Shown here in pieces: positions 41,365-48,594 of a DNA stretch of 64,000 nt (positions within the stretch are counted from its first letter, which is position 1; each line of letters starts with the position of its first letter). Position numbers and translations under genes: made by a program. The DNA comes from Candidatus Borkfalkia stercoripullorum (lineage in GTDB: Bacteria; Bacillota; Clostridia; Christensenellales; Borkfalkiaceae), in contig DWXC01000009.1 in the NCBI GenBank assembly GCA_019119395.1, positions 48,156-112,155 of the forward strand. The letters run 5' to 3'. A model generated the notes under the pieces. That model was given only the letters and a program-made list of their open reading frames with translations, ran no database searches and was not told the origin of the DNA.

Positions 41365-42306
41365 ATGAATAAAAAAATCACGGAGTTTGCGGCGGCGCAC
41401 GGCCTGGTTTACGATAAGGAGGGCATGCGCGGCGTTTTCAACGGCTATCAGGTAAGCACCAACAATTTTACGCGCGCATTGTCGGCCGCTTGCGTCGTGG
41501 GGTTTCACGTAAACCTCGGGGCAAAGAGCGGCGAGGCGCTTACATATCTTACGGTGACGAACAAAAAGGCGCTGCAGATCAGCCGCGTCATGACGGACGG
41601 CAGCGGGATCTACGTCGTGTTGGTACCCTTCACGCTGGGCGGCACGCTCAAAAAAATCGATGCGTTGCTGAATGCGTTCACGCAGTATCTCGCGTCGCTG
41701 GGGATAGACGGGTCGGCGTGCCCTTATTGCGGGCAGCCGATGGAAGGCGGCGGCGTGCTCGTATCCGACGGCGGCGCTTTTCATGCGCACGAAAAATGTT
41801 TTAACGAAAAGCTCGCGGCCGTGACCGAGGCGGAAAACGTTGAAAACAGCATGCCAAACAATTATCTGCAGGGTACTGCGGGCGCCGTGCTCGGCGCGCT
41901 GGCGGGCTGCGCCGTCTTTGCGATCCTGTTCGCGGTCGGTTATCTCGCTTCCGTATCGTCGCTTGTGGGGGCGATCCTGGCGTCTCTCCTCTATACGAAA
42001 TTCGGAGGCAAAAACAATAAGATCAAAATTCTGATCGTTGCCGTCGTGACGTTGGTGCTGATACTTTTGACGTTCTTGATCTGTAACGTCGTCAGCCTGC
42101 ATATTGCGTTGCGTGAAGAGGGGATCGGAGGGAGTGCCTGGTACTGGCTGTTTTACGCCGTTTCGGCGGATGAAGAAGTCGCGCGGCTGTTCTGGCGTGA
42201 TTTTGCGCTTACCGTATTTTTCGCGCTTTTGGGGCTCGCGTTCTCGGTCGTGACCATGATCAGGGAACAGAAAAAGGTTTCCAAAGGTATGAAAAAAATG
42301 CCTTGA
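41365..42306 (+). CDS. Membrane hypothetical protein with a zinc-ribbon-like motif
   Basis: A 313-residue protein. The soluble N-terminal part (1-115) is mixed alpha/beta. A short CPYCGQPMEGGG motif at about 121-132, with His/Cys ahead (HAHEKCF), suggests a small zinc-binding knuckle. Three or four membrane spans follow (about 170-205, 218-240 and 275-300). The start at ATG 41365 is preferred over an in-frame TTG 21 nt upstream because GGGAGAG lies 9 nt before it. No family recognised. It is a single gene with promoter and terminator. Confidence 0.7.
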   Translation: MNKKITEFAAAHGLVYDKEGMRGVFNGYQVSTNNFTRALSAACVVGFHVNLGAKSGEALTYLTVTNKKALQISRVMTDGSGIYVVLVPFTLGGTLKKIDALLNAFTQYLASLGIDGSACPYCGQPMEGGGVLVSDGGAFHAHEKCFNEKLAAVTEAENVENSMPNNYLQGTAGAVLGALAGCAVFAILFAVGYLASVSSLVGAILASLLYTKFGGKNNKIKILIVAVVTLVLILLTFLICNVVSLHIALREEGIGGSAWYWLFYAVSADEEVARLFWRDFALTVFFALLGLAFSVVTMIREQKKVSKGMKKMP

Positions 42307-42320
42307 CGGATTTTGCGGAC

Positions 42321-42352
42321 AGCCGAGGGGGAGTTCTCTCGGCTGTTTTTTT
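42321..42352 (+). terminator. Terminator of the zinc-ribbon membrane protein gene
   Basis: AGCCGAG pairs with CTCGGCT across a 10-nt loop and is followed by seven T. Confidence 0.85.
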
Positions 42353-42354
42353 GC

Positions 42355-42475
42355 GAAAAAAGAAGAACGGCGCGTCTCGCGACGCGCCGTTCTCCTAAAA
42401 CAAATGAGAAAAAATATGGGTAGTGAGTATGGGCAAATATCGGAGAAAGTGAAGCGCACGGCTTCGTTCTTTCTT
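42355..42475 (-). ncRNA. Candidate small RNA, about 120 nt
   Basis: A complete transcription unit without a gene. The promoter is at 42482-42510, the predicted start near 42475, and the terminator is a 12-bp stem (GAACGGCGCGTC with its complement, 42365-42392) followed by a T-rich tract at 42364-42355. The RNA has no ATG-started frame. Its middle is unstructured and rich in C and U (CTTTCTCC, CTCACTACCC), as in trans-acting sRNAs that pair with SD regions. It resembles no RNA family I know. Confidence 0.5.
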
Positions 42476-42481
42476 GAAACA

Positions 42482-42510
42482 ATTATAACCGATTCAAAGT
42501 TATAAGTCAA
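42482..42510 (-). promoter_or_regulatory. Promoter of the candidate small RNA
   Basis: On the minus strand TTGACT (42510-42505), 17-nt spacer, TATAAT (42487-42482). No gene lies downstream before the terminator. Confidence 0.75.
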
Positions 42511-42638
42511 GTATTCTTCCTGAAAAAAATACCTTATTTTACAAAATCTTGGATACGTATCCGCGAAAATGTGACATTTCCATGCGTATGCGGTGCGGAT
42601 ATGAAAGTATCCGACGAGAAAAAGGAGAGTTTTTGTTT

Positions 42639-43127
42639 ATGTTTCACATCGTGCTTGTCGAGCCGGAGATCCCGCAGAATACGGGCAATATCGTGCGCAC
42701 GTGCGCGGCCACGGGATGCAAACTGCACCTCGTCCGCCCGCTCGGGTTCGAAGTTTCGGACAAATATCTCAAAAGGGCGGGGCTGGATTACTGGCATTTC
42801 GTAGACATTTCCTATTACGATTCAGTCGAAGAGGTCTTTGCGAAGCATCCCGCCTCGAACTTTTATTTTTTCACCACCAAGGCGGAAAAGACGCACAGCG
42901 ACGTCGCTTACAAAGAAGGGGACTTTCTCGTGTTCGGAAAGGAAACGAAGGGCCTGCCCGAGCCGCTCTTGCGGGCGCACTACGAAAATTGCGTGCGCAT
43001 TCCGATGATCGGGGAGATCCGTTCCCTGAACCTTTCCAATTCCGTGGCGGTCGCGGTGTACGAGGCGTGGCGGCAGAACGGATATGCGGAGGGGAAACTG
43101 CGCGGAAAACTGACGGGCAAAGTCTGA
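42639..43127 (+). CDS. trmL: tRNA (cytidine/uridine-34 2'-O)-methyltransferase
   Basis: A SPOUT-fold methyltransferase of 162 residues that methylates the wobble ribose of leucine tRNAs. It begins FHIVLVEPEIPQNTGNIVRTCAATG and ends with the knotted cofactor site: VFGKETKGLPEPLL, IPMIGEIRSLNLSNSVAVAVYE. Length is exact for TrmL. The ATG at 42639, with AAAGGAG 10 nt upstream, is the right start; earlier in-frame codons precede the SD. The promoter is not obvious. It is followed 97 nt later by pgk, which has its own promoter. Confidence 0.92.
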   Translation: MFHIVLVEPEIPQNTGNIVRTCAATGCKLHLVRPLGFEVSDKYLKRAGLDYWHFVDISYYDSVEEVFAKHPASNFYFFTTKAEKTHSDVAYKEGDFLVFGKETKGLPEPLLRAHYENCVRIPMIGEIRSLNLSNSVAVAVYEAWRQNGYAEGKLRGKLTGKV

Positions 43128-43157
43128 ATTTTCATGGGGAAAAATTGCAGGCAATCA

Positions 43158-43186
43158 TTGACAAATTCCGAAAAAAAGTATATTAT
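43158..43186 (+). promoter_or_regulatory. pgk-tpiA promoter
   Basis: TTGACA (43158-43163), 17-nt spacer, TATTAT (43181-43186), then GAAGGAG before the pgk ATG. Confidence 0.8.
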
Positions 43187-43224
43187 TATATAGGGTAAAA
43201 ATAAAAACCGAAGGAGATAAGGTC

Positions 43225-44544
43225 ATGAACAAAAAGTCTGTTACCGATGTCGACGTAAAAGGCAAACGCGTTCTCGTCAGGTGCGATTTCAACGTGCCGA
43301 TGAAGGACGGCAAGATCACCGACGAAAACCGCATCATGGGCGCGCTTCCCACCATCAAATATCTGATGGAGCACGGCGCAAAGGTCATTCTTTGCTCGCA
43401 TATGGGCAAGCCGCACAATGTTTTCGACGCGAAAGTCAAACTTAACAAAAAAGAGAAAAAGGCGGTCGAAGCCCTTCCCGCGGACGAACAGGCAAAGGCG
43501 ACCGAAGAGTATATCGAAAAGGCGAAAAAGAACGATCCCGTCAAACTTACGCTCAAACCCGTTGCGGACAGGCTGAACGAACTGCTCGGCGGCAAAGTGG
43601 CGTTCGCGAAAGACGTTACCGGCCCCGACGCGGAGGCGAAAGTCGCCGCCTGCAAAGAGGGCGAATGCGTGCTTCTCGAAAACCTGCGTTTCTATGCGGG
43701 TGAAGAGGGCAGGGATCTTGAATTCTGCAAAAAGCTCGCTTCTTACTGCGACGTGTACGTCAACGACGCGTTCGGCACGGCACACCGCTCGCACGCTTCC
43801 ACGGCGGCGATCGTCGAATACGGCCTCGTCAAAACGGCGGTCTGCGGCTTCCTCATCCAGAAAGAACTCGAAGTCATGGCTGACAGCCTCGAGCATCCCG
43901 TCCGTCCTTTCGTTGCGGTTCTCGGCGGCGCGAAAGTCGCGGACAAACTCAACGTCATTTCCAACCTTCTGAATAAATGCGACACGCTCATCATCGGCGG
44001 CGGCATGGCGTACACTTTCCTCAAGGCGGAAGGGTACGAGATCGGCAAATCGCTCGTCGACGACGATAAACTCGGCTACTGCAAAGACATGATGCAGAAA
44101 GCCAAAGACATGGGCAAAAAACTGCTCCTGCCGATCGACACCGTGATCACCAAAGAGTTCCCCAACCCGATCGACGCGCCCGTCGAAGTCAGGACGGTGA
44201 AAGTCAGCGAGATCCCTGCGGATATGGAAGGGCTCGACATCGGCGAAGAAACGAGGAAACTTTTCGCGGACGCGATCAAGGGCGCAAAGACGGTCATCTG
44301 GAACGGCCCCATGGGTGTGTTCGAAAACCCGATCCTCGCAAAGGGCACGATCGCGATCGCGGAAGCGATGGCGGAGGCGAAAGGCGCCACGACCATCATC
44401 GGCGGCGGCGACAGCGCGGCCGCGGTGCAGCAACTCGGCTTTGCGGACAAGATGACGCATATCTCCACGGGCGGCGGCGCTTCCCTTGAATTGTTCGAAG
44501 GCAAAGTGCTCCCCGGCATCGCCTGTCTCAACGACAAAGACTGA
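43225..44544 (+). CDS. pgk: Phosphoglycerate kinase
   Basis: Makes ATP from 1,3-bisphosphoglycerate. It has 439 residues, about 40 more than usual. Standard motifs are present: [45 protein letters not shown] and the nucleotide loop [11 protein letters not shown]. The extra length is a Lys/Glu-rich helical insert at about 66-107, directly after the substrate-loop segment CSHMGKP (normally SHLGRPKG). The insert is in frame and charge-balanced, so it is probably a real lineage feature. pgk precedes tpiA by 88 nt. Confidence 0.95.
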   Translation: MNKKSVTDVDVKGKRVLVRCDFNVPMKDGKITDENRIMGALPTIKYLMEHGAKVILCSHMGKPHNVFDAKVKLNKKEKKAVEALPADEQAKATEEYIEKAKKNDPVKLTLKPVADRLNELLGGKVAFAKDVTGPDAEAKVAACKEGECVLLENLRFYAGEEGRDLEFCKKLASYCDVYVNDAFGTAHRSHASTAAIVEYGLVKTAVCGFLIQKELEVMADSLEHPVRPFVAVLGGAKVADKLNVISNLLNKCDTLIIGGGMAYTFLKAEGYEIGKSLVDDDKLGYCKDMMQKAKDMGKKLLLPIDTVITKEFPNPIDAPVEVRTVKVSEIPADMEGLDIGEETRKLFADAIKGAKTVIWNGPMGVFENPILAKGTIAIAEAMAEAKGATTIIGGGDSAAAVQQLGFADKMTHISTGGGASLELFEGKVLPGIACLNDKD

Positions 44545-44632
44545 AAAAATAAAATGATGGGAAAGGGCGGAGAAATGCCGCTCTTTCCTGTATTTTGCTA
44601 TCGAAAGAAATCAAACGGAAGGATTCAGAAAG

Positions 44633-45379
44633 ATGAGAAAACCTATCATTGCAGGAAACTGGAAGATGAACAAGACGGCTGCGGAGGGCGCGGCGCTCGT
44701 CGAAGAACTCAAACCCCTCGTGAAAGGCGCAAACTGCGACGTGGTGGTCTGCGTTCCGTTTACCGATATCCCCGCGGTGAGCGCGGCGGCAAAGGGCAGC
44801 AATATCCATGTGGGCGCGCAGAACGTTCACTTTGCGGAGAAAGGCGCTTACACGGGCGAGATCTCTGCGGATATGCTCAAAGAGTTCGGCGTGGAATACG
44901 TCATCATCGGTCACAGCGAACGCCGTCAGTATTTCGGCGAAACGGACGAAACGGTGAACAAGCGCATGCACGCGGCGCTCGCGGCGGGGCTTACCCCGAT
45001 CGTCTGCATCGGCGAGAGCCTTGAAGAGCGCGAAACGGGCAAAACGGAGAGCGTGCTTGCCGTACAGATCGAGGAAGGCTTCAAGGGGCTGGACGACATT
45101 TCCAAAATCGTCATCGCGTACGAGCCGATTTGGGCGATCGGAACAGGCAAGACGGCGACCGCGGAGCAGGCGAACGAGACGATCGCTTTCATCCGCAAAA
45201 AGTGCGCCGAAGTTTTCTGCCCCAAGTGTGCGGAAAAGGTGCGCATCCAGTACGGCGGCAGCATGAACGCGAAGAATTGCAAAGAGCTGATGGCAATGCC
45301 CGAAATCGACGGCGGTCTGATCGGCGGCGCTTCTTTGAAAGCGGAAGATTTTGCTTTCATCGTCAATTACGACAAGTGA
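44633..45379 (+). CDS. tpiA: Triosephosphate isomerase
   Basis: Interconverts dihydroxyacetone phosphate and glyceraldehyde 3-phosphate. It has 248 residues, a full TIM barrel with NWKMN at the N-terminus, catalytic His in IGHSERR, catalytic Glu in [11 protein letters not shown], and the phosphate loops YGGSM and GGASL. Same operon as pgk, with no promoter between them, and a strong terminator behind. The usual next gene, gpmI, is 1.2 kb further on, behind two minus-strand regulators. Confidence 0.96.
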   Translation: MRKPIIAGNWKMNKTAAEGAALVEELKPLVKGANCDVVVCVPFTDIPAVSAAAKGSNIHVGAQNVHFAEKGAYTGEISADMLKEFGVEYVIIGHSERRQYFGETDETVNKRMHAALAAGLTPIVCIGESLEERETGKTESVLAVQIEEGFKGLDDISKIVIAYEPIWAIGTGKTATAEQANETIAFIRKKCAEVFCPKCAEKVRIQYGGSMNAKNCKELMAMPEIDGGLIGGASLKAEDFAFIVNYDK

Positions 45380-45397
45380 TCGAATCATTTTTGAACG

Positions 45398-45431
45398 AAA
45401 AGCCGCGGCGCGTTTTTGCGCCGCGGCTTTT
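45398..45431 (+). terminator. pgk-tpiA terminator
   Basis: A 14-bp stem (AAAAGCCGCGGCGC with GCGCCGCGGCTTTT), 6-nt loop, T run included in the stem end. Confidence 0.85.
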
Positions 45432-45433
45432 GC

Positions 45434-45482
45434 GTGTCCCGAACGCGTGTCCCGAACGCGTGTCCCGAACGCGTGTCCCGAA
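45434..45482. repeat. 13-bp tandem repeat (minisatellite)
   Basis: GTGTCCCGAACGC repeated at 45434, 45447 and 45460 with a partial fourth copy at 45473-45482, immediately after the tpiA terminator and outside any gene. Copy number may vary between strains. Confidence 0.85.
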
Positions 45483-45532
45483 TCCGAGGCTTGCAGGGGC
45501 GGGGCCGAAGCGTCGGGCGGGCTTTTACGCAA

Positions 45533-45563
45533 AATAAAAAAACCGTTCTCCGAAAGAGAGCGG
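45533..45563 (-). terminator. Terminator of the minus-strand XRE genes
   Basis: On the minus strand CCGCTCTC pairs with GAGAACGG (one wobble), 5-nt loop, then seven T. Confidence 0.7.
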
Positions 45564-45636
45564 CTGAAATATTTTACTTTGGAAATAATTCACTATATTA
45601 ACTATTTTTGTCCGAAAAACCACCGTTATGTAACGG

Positions 45637-45661
45637 TGCGCACGGAAAACTTCCGTGCGCA
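45637..45661. other. Perfect GC-rich hairpin next to the XRE gene stop
   Basis: TGCGCACGGAA (45637-45647) and TTCCGTGCGCA (45651-45661) form an 11-bp stem with a 3-nt loop, 8 nt past the regulator's stop on the minus strand. No T run follows directly, so it may protect the 3' end. Confidence 0.5.
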
Positions 45662-45668
45662 AACGGAC

Positions 45669-45992
45669 TTATTTGTTTTCGACGTAGCAGTGGATCGCCT
45701 TGACGAGGAAAGTCTGTTCCGCTTTGCTCAATTTGCTGAAATCGACGTAAAAATTCTGCAGCGTTTTATTGTCCGTATAGACATAGTTATTGTCGCCGTC
45801 GGATTTGCCGAGCAGATAATCGGTCGAGGAATTGAAAATATTCGAAATCTCGATGACCTGTTCGAACGTCGGCCTGGAACGGCCGATCTCCCAACTGCTG
45901 ACGGTGGACTGCTTTACGCCGAGCTTATCCGCAAGCTCGCACTGGGTAGTCCCGTTTTCTTTTCTTAGGGTTTTAAGAATTTTGGCAAACAT
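45669..45992 (-). CDS. XRE-family regulator with C-terminal extension
   Basis: A 107-residue protein. The HTH occupies residues about 5-60 (TQCELADKLGVKQSTVSSWEIGRSRPTFEQVIEISNIFNSSTDYLLG), matching the Cro/CI-type family; the last 40 residues are a helical tail (LSKAEQTFLVKAIHCYVEN) that may dimerise. Start at MFAKILK is where the HTH fold begins; no SD is present and a TATACT sequence lies only 3 nt upstream, so the exact start and promoter are uncertain. It lies downstream of a second XRE gene on the same strand, between tpiA and gpmI. Confidence 0.8.
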   Translation of the reverse strand: MFAKILKTLRKENGTTQCELADKLGVKQSTVSSWEIGRSRPTFEQVIEISNIFNSSTDYLLGKSDGDNNYVYTDNKTLQNFYVDFSKLSKAEQTFLVKAIHCYVENK

Positions 45993-46060
45993 ATAAGTAT
46001 AAACACGCGGTGCGTAAATTTTAGGGCTTGCGCCCCAATACACCGGTGACCGCTAACCGA

Positions 46061-46330
46061 TCATTGTTTGAAAGAACCCTCATCTGTTTCAGCTAGCCCC
46101 AGTATCACATCCGATGAAATGCCCAACACTCTGCACAGGATGGCAAACGTATCGATAGACGGGAATTTGTCCGCCCGGATATATTTGTTTACCGTGGACG
46201 GATGTATGCCGACTTTTTCCGCAATCGCTTTCTGGCTCAATCCGCTTTGGCGGATGGCTTCGCGCAGGCGGTGTTGAATTTCTTCTAATACAGTCTCTTT
46301 ACCCATAACGCTGTTTATAAATTCATTCAC
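46061..46330 (-). CDS. Small XRE-family regulator
   Basis: An 89-residue HTH protein; LSQKAIAEKVGIHPSTVNKYIRADKFPSIDTFAILCRVLG is the DNA-binding domain (about 32-70). The start could be ATG 46330 or ATG 46306 (MGKETVLEE); neither has a strong SD. Its promoter is consensus-like. Together with the gene below it forms a two-regulator island inserted between tpiA and gpmI, genes that are usually neighbours. Its target is unknown. Confidence 0.8.
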   Translation of the reverse strand: MNEFINSVMGKETVLEEIQHRLREAIRQSGLSQKAIAEKVGIHPSTVNKYIRADKFPSIDTFAILCRVLGISSDVILGLAETDEGSFKQ

Positions 46331-46345
46331 CCATTTGTTTAATAC

Positions 46346-46374
46346 ATCATAGCACGTTGTTCACTTTTTGTCAA
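46346..46374 (-). promoter_or_regulatory. Promoter of the XRE pair
   Basis: On the minus strand TTGACA (46374-46369), 17-nt spacer, TATGAT (46351-46346), about 16 nt before the first possible ATG. Confidence 0.75.
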
Positions 46375-46482
46375 GCAATTAAAAGGGGTTTTATTTGTGA
46401 GCAAAAAATGAAAAAAGAAAACATTTTGAGGCTCGCTTTCCGAAGAAAATAATTGCGCACAAAAAATTAGGGTTTTACGCGC

Positions 46483-46511
46483 TTGCAAAATGGCGGGGGA
46501 TAATATATAAT
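46483..46511 (+). promoter_or_regulatory. gpmI promoter
   Basis: TTGCAA (46483-46488), 17-nt spacer, TATAAT (46506-46511). Confidence 0.75.
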
Positions 46512-46545
46512 AATGTACGGAAATGAATTTTAAGAGGTGTTCTTT

Positions 46546-48084
46546 ATGAAAAAACCTTACGCGATCATCATTATGGACGGTTACGGCATCAATCCCGACA
46601 AAACGGGCAATGCGATCGAACTTGAGGGCAGCCCCAACGTAAAGCGGTACGAGAGGGAATATCCTTCTTCGCAGCTCGGCGCGAGCGGCATGAGCGTCGG
46701 GCTTCCCGACGGGCAGATGGGCAATTCCGAAGTCGGGCATCTGAATATGGGCGCGGGCCGCATCGTCTATCAGGAGCTTACCAAAATCACGAAAGAGATA
46801 CAGGACGGCGAATTTTTTGAAAACGAGGCGCTGCTCGCGGCAATGAAGAGCGCCAAAGAAAAGGGCAAAAAGCTGCACGTCTGGGGGCTTTTGTCCGACG
46901 GCGGCGTGCACAGCCACAACACCCATCTTTACGCGCTTTTGAAAATGTGCAAGGAGCAGGGGCTTGACAACGCGTATGTGCACTGCTTTATGGACGGCAG
47001 AGACGTGTCTCCCACGTCGGGCGCGGGTTTTGTGCGCGATCTGCAGGCGGAGATGGACAAACTCTCTTTCGGCACGGTCGCGTCCGTTTGCGGCAGATAC
47101 TATGCCATGGACAGGGACAACCGCTGGGAACGCGTCGTAAAGGCTTACGAGATGCTCACGCTCGGCAACGGCATTCAGGCGGAAGACGCCGCGGAAGCGA
47201 TCGAAGAGTCTTATAAAAAGGACGTGACGGACGAGTTTATCCTGCCTACAAATGTGGTTAAGGACGGGAAGCCCGTTGCGCTCGTGGAAGAGGGCGACAG
47301 CATCATCTTCTTCAACTTCCGCCCCGACCGCGCCAGGGAGATCACCCGCGCTTTCACCGAGCCCGAATTCGACGGTTTTGAAAGAAAGACGGGTTATCTC
47401 GCGCCTTTCTACGTCTGCTTCACGCAGTACGACGCTACGTTCAAACACGTTCAGGTCGCGTTCAAGCCGCAGAGCCTGAAAAACACGTTGGGCGAATATC
47501 TCGCGTCCATCGGCAAAAAACAGCTGCGCATCGCTGAGACCGAAAAATATGCGCACGTCACATTCTTCTTCAACGGCGGCGTGGAAGCGCCCAACCCGAA
47601 CGAGGTGCGCGTGCTCATTCCGTCCCCGAAGGTCGCGACTTACGACTTGAAGCCCGAAATGAGCGCATACGAAGTGACCGACAAGGTGCTCGAACAGCTT
47701 TCCACGGGCGAATACGACGCGATGATCTTGAATTTTGCCAACTGCGACATGGTGGGGCACACGGGCGTTCTGGAAGCGGCGGAAAAGGCCGTCGCGGCGG
47801 TGGACGAATGCGTGGACAAAGTGCTGAAAAAGATACTTTCGATGGGCGGCGGCGCGCTGCTGACCGCCGATCACGGCAACGCCGACAAGATGATCGCGGA
47901 GGACGGTTCGCCCTTCACCGCGCATACGACCAACCCCGTGCCCGTCGTGCTCGTGTGCGACGAACTGAAAGGCGTCAAACTGCGCGAAGGCGGCGTGCTT
48001 GCGGACCTCGCGCCGACGCTTCTCGACATGATGGGGCTGCCCGTGCCCGCGGAAATGACCGGAAAGTCGCTCATCGTACGCTGA
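46546..48084 (+). CDS. gpmI: 2,3-bisphosphoglycerate-independent phosphoglycerate mutase
   Basis: Converts 3- to 2-phosphoglycerate using manganese. It has 512 residues, the normal length. The alkaline-phosphatase-like domain starts with IIIMDGYGINPDKTGNAI; the catalytic Ser lies in QMGNSEVGHLNMGAGR; later metal ligands are in NFANCDMVGHTG and LTADHGNADKM. ATG 46546 is chosen over a GTG three codons earlier because AAGAGGTG is placed correctly for the ATG. It begins a new transcription unit; enolase, its usual neighbour, is absent. Confidence 0.96.
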   Translation: MKKPYAIIIMDGYGINPDKTGNAIELEGSPNVKRYEREYPSSQLGASGMSVGLPDGQMGNSEVGHLNMGAGRIVYQELTKITKEIQDGEFFENEALLAAMKSAKEKGKKLHVWGLLSDGGVHSHNTHLYALLKMCKEQGLDNAYVHCFMDGRDVSPTSGAGFVRDLQAEMDKLSFGTVASVCGRYYAMDRDNRWERVVKAYEMLTLGNGIQAEDAAEAIEESYKKDVTDEFILPTNVVKDGKPVALVEEGDSIIFFNFRPDRAREITRAFTEPEFDGFERKTGYLAPFYVCFTQYDATFKHVQVAFKPQSLKNTLGEYLASIGKKQLRIAETEKYAHVTFFFNGGVEAPNPNEVRVLIPSPKVATYDLKPEMSAYEVTDKVLEQLSTGEYDAMILNFANCDMVGHTGVLEAAEKAVAAVDECVDKVLKKILSMGGGALLTADHGNADKMIAEDGSPFTAHTTNPVPVVLVCDELKGVKLREGGVLADLAPTLLDMMGLPVPAEMTGKSLIVR

Positions 48085-48132
48085 AATTGCCCGCTTTTGC
48101 AAAAAAATATTGCAAACGGGATATAAAAACGG

Positions 48133-48161
48133 TTGAAAAAATCCCCGATGTATGGTATACT
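48133..48161 (+). promoter_or_regulatory. secG promoter
   Basis: TTGAAA (48133-48138), 17-nt spacer, TATACT (48156-48161). Confidence 0.75.
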
Positions 48162-48203
48162 TATCGGGTATTCTGTTAAAAAAGAAATTTCGGAGTGATA
48201 CAA

Positions 48204-48515
48204 ATGCCTGACATGATGTATTTGATGTCAAACTTATTGGCGCCTTTGGACAACTATAATCCTTATGCGATAGCCAGATTTATTCTTTTGCTCGTGATGC
48301 TCGTAGCCTCGGTCGTTGCGATCGTCATCGTGCTCATCCAGCCCGGCAACTCTACGGGTATCGATGCGCTCGGCGGTTCGAGCGAGACCTTTTTCGGCAA
48401 AAACAAGGGCAGGTCTTTCGAGAGCAAAATGAAGAGATGGACGGTCATTTCCCTCATTGTGCTCGCGGTGCTCGCGATCGCGTTCTACATTTTGCAGATC
48501 GGGGTAGGGGCTTGA
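48204..48515 (+). CDS. secG: Preprotein translocase subunit SecG
   Basis: A 103-residue partner of SecYE in protein export. Two membrane helices (about 20-43 and 78-100) flank the conserved cytoplasmic loop with QPGNSTGIDALGGSSETFFGKNKGR. The ATG at 48204 has GGAG 8 nt upstream; an earlier GTG overlaps the SD. It precedes rnr, as in most Firmicutes, but a terminator lies between them. Confidence 0.9.
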   Translation: MPDMMYLMSNLLAPLDNYNPYAIARFILLLVMLVASVVAIVIVLIQPGNSTGIDALGGSSETFFGKNKGRSFESKMKRWTVISLIVLAVLAIAFYILQIGVGA

Positions 48516-48538
48516 CCTCATTCATCAAAGGTATTTAT

Positions 48539-48571
48539 GGCGGCTGTTCGCAAGGATAGCCGCCTTATTTT
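48539..48571 (+). terminator. secG terminator
   Basis: GGCGGCT pairs with AGCCGCC across a 12-nt loop, followed by TTATTTT. It sits 23 nt before rnr, so rnr may depend on read-through. Confidence 0.75.
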
Positions 48572-48594
48572 ATAATTTTTTCGGAGAAAATGTT

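Noticed and set aside
45434..45482. CRISPR-like array
   Set aside because: Units of 13 bp are directly adjacent with no spacers, and no cas genes occur in the window.
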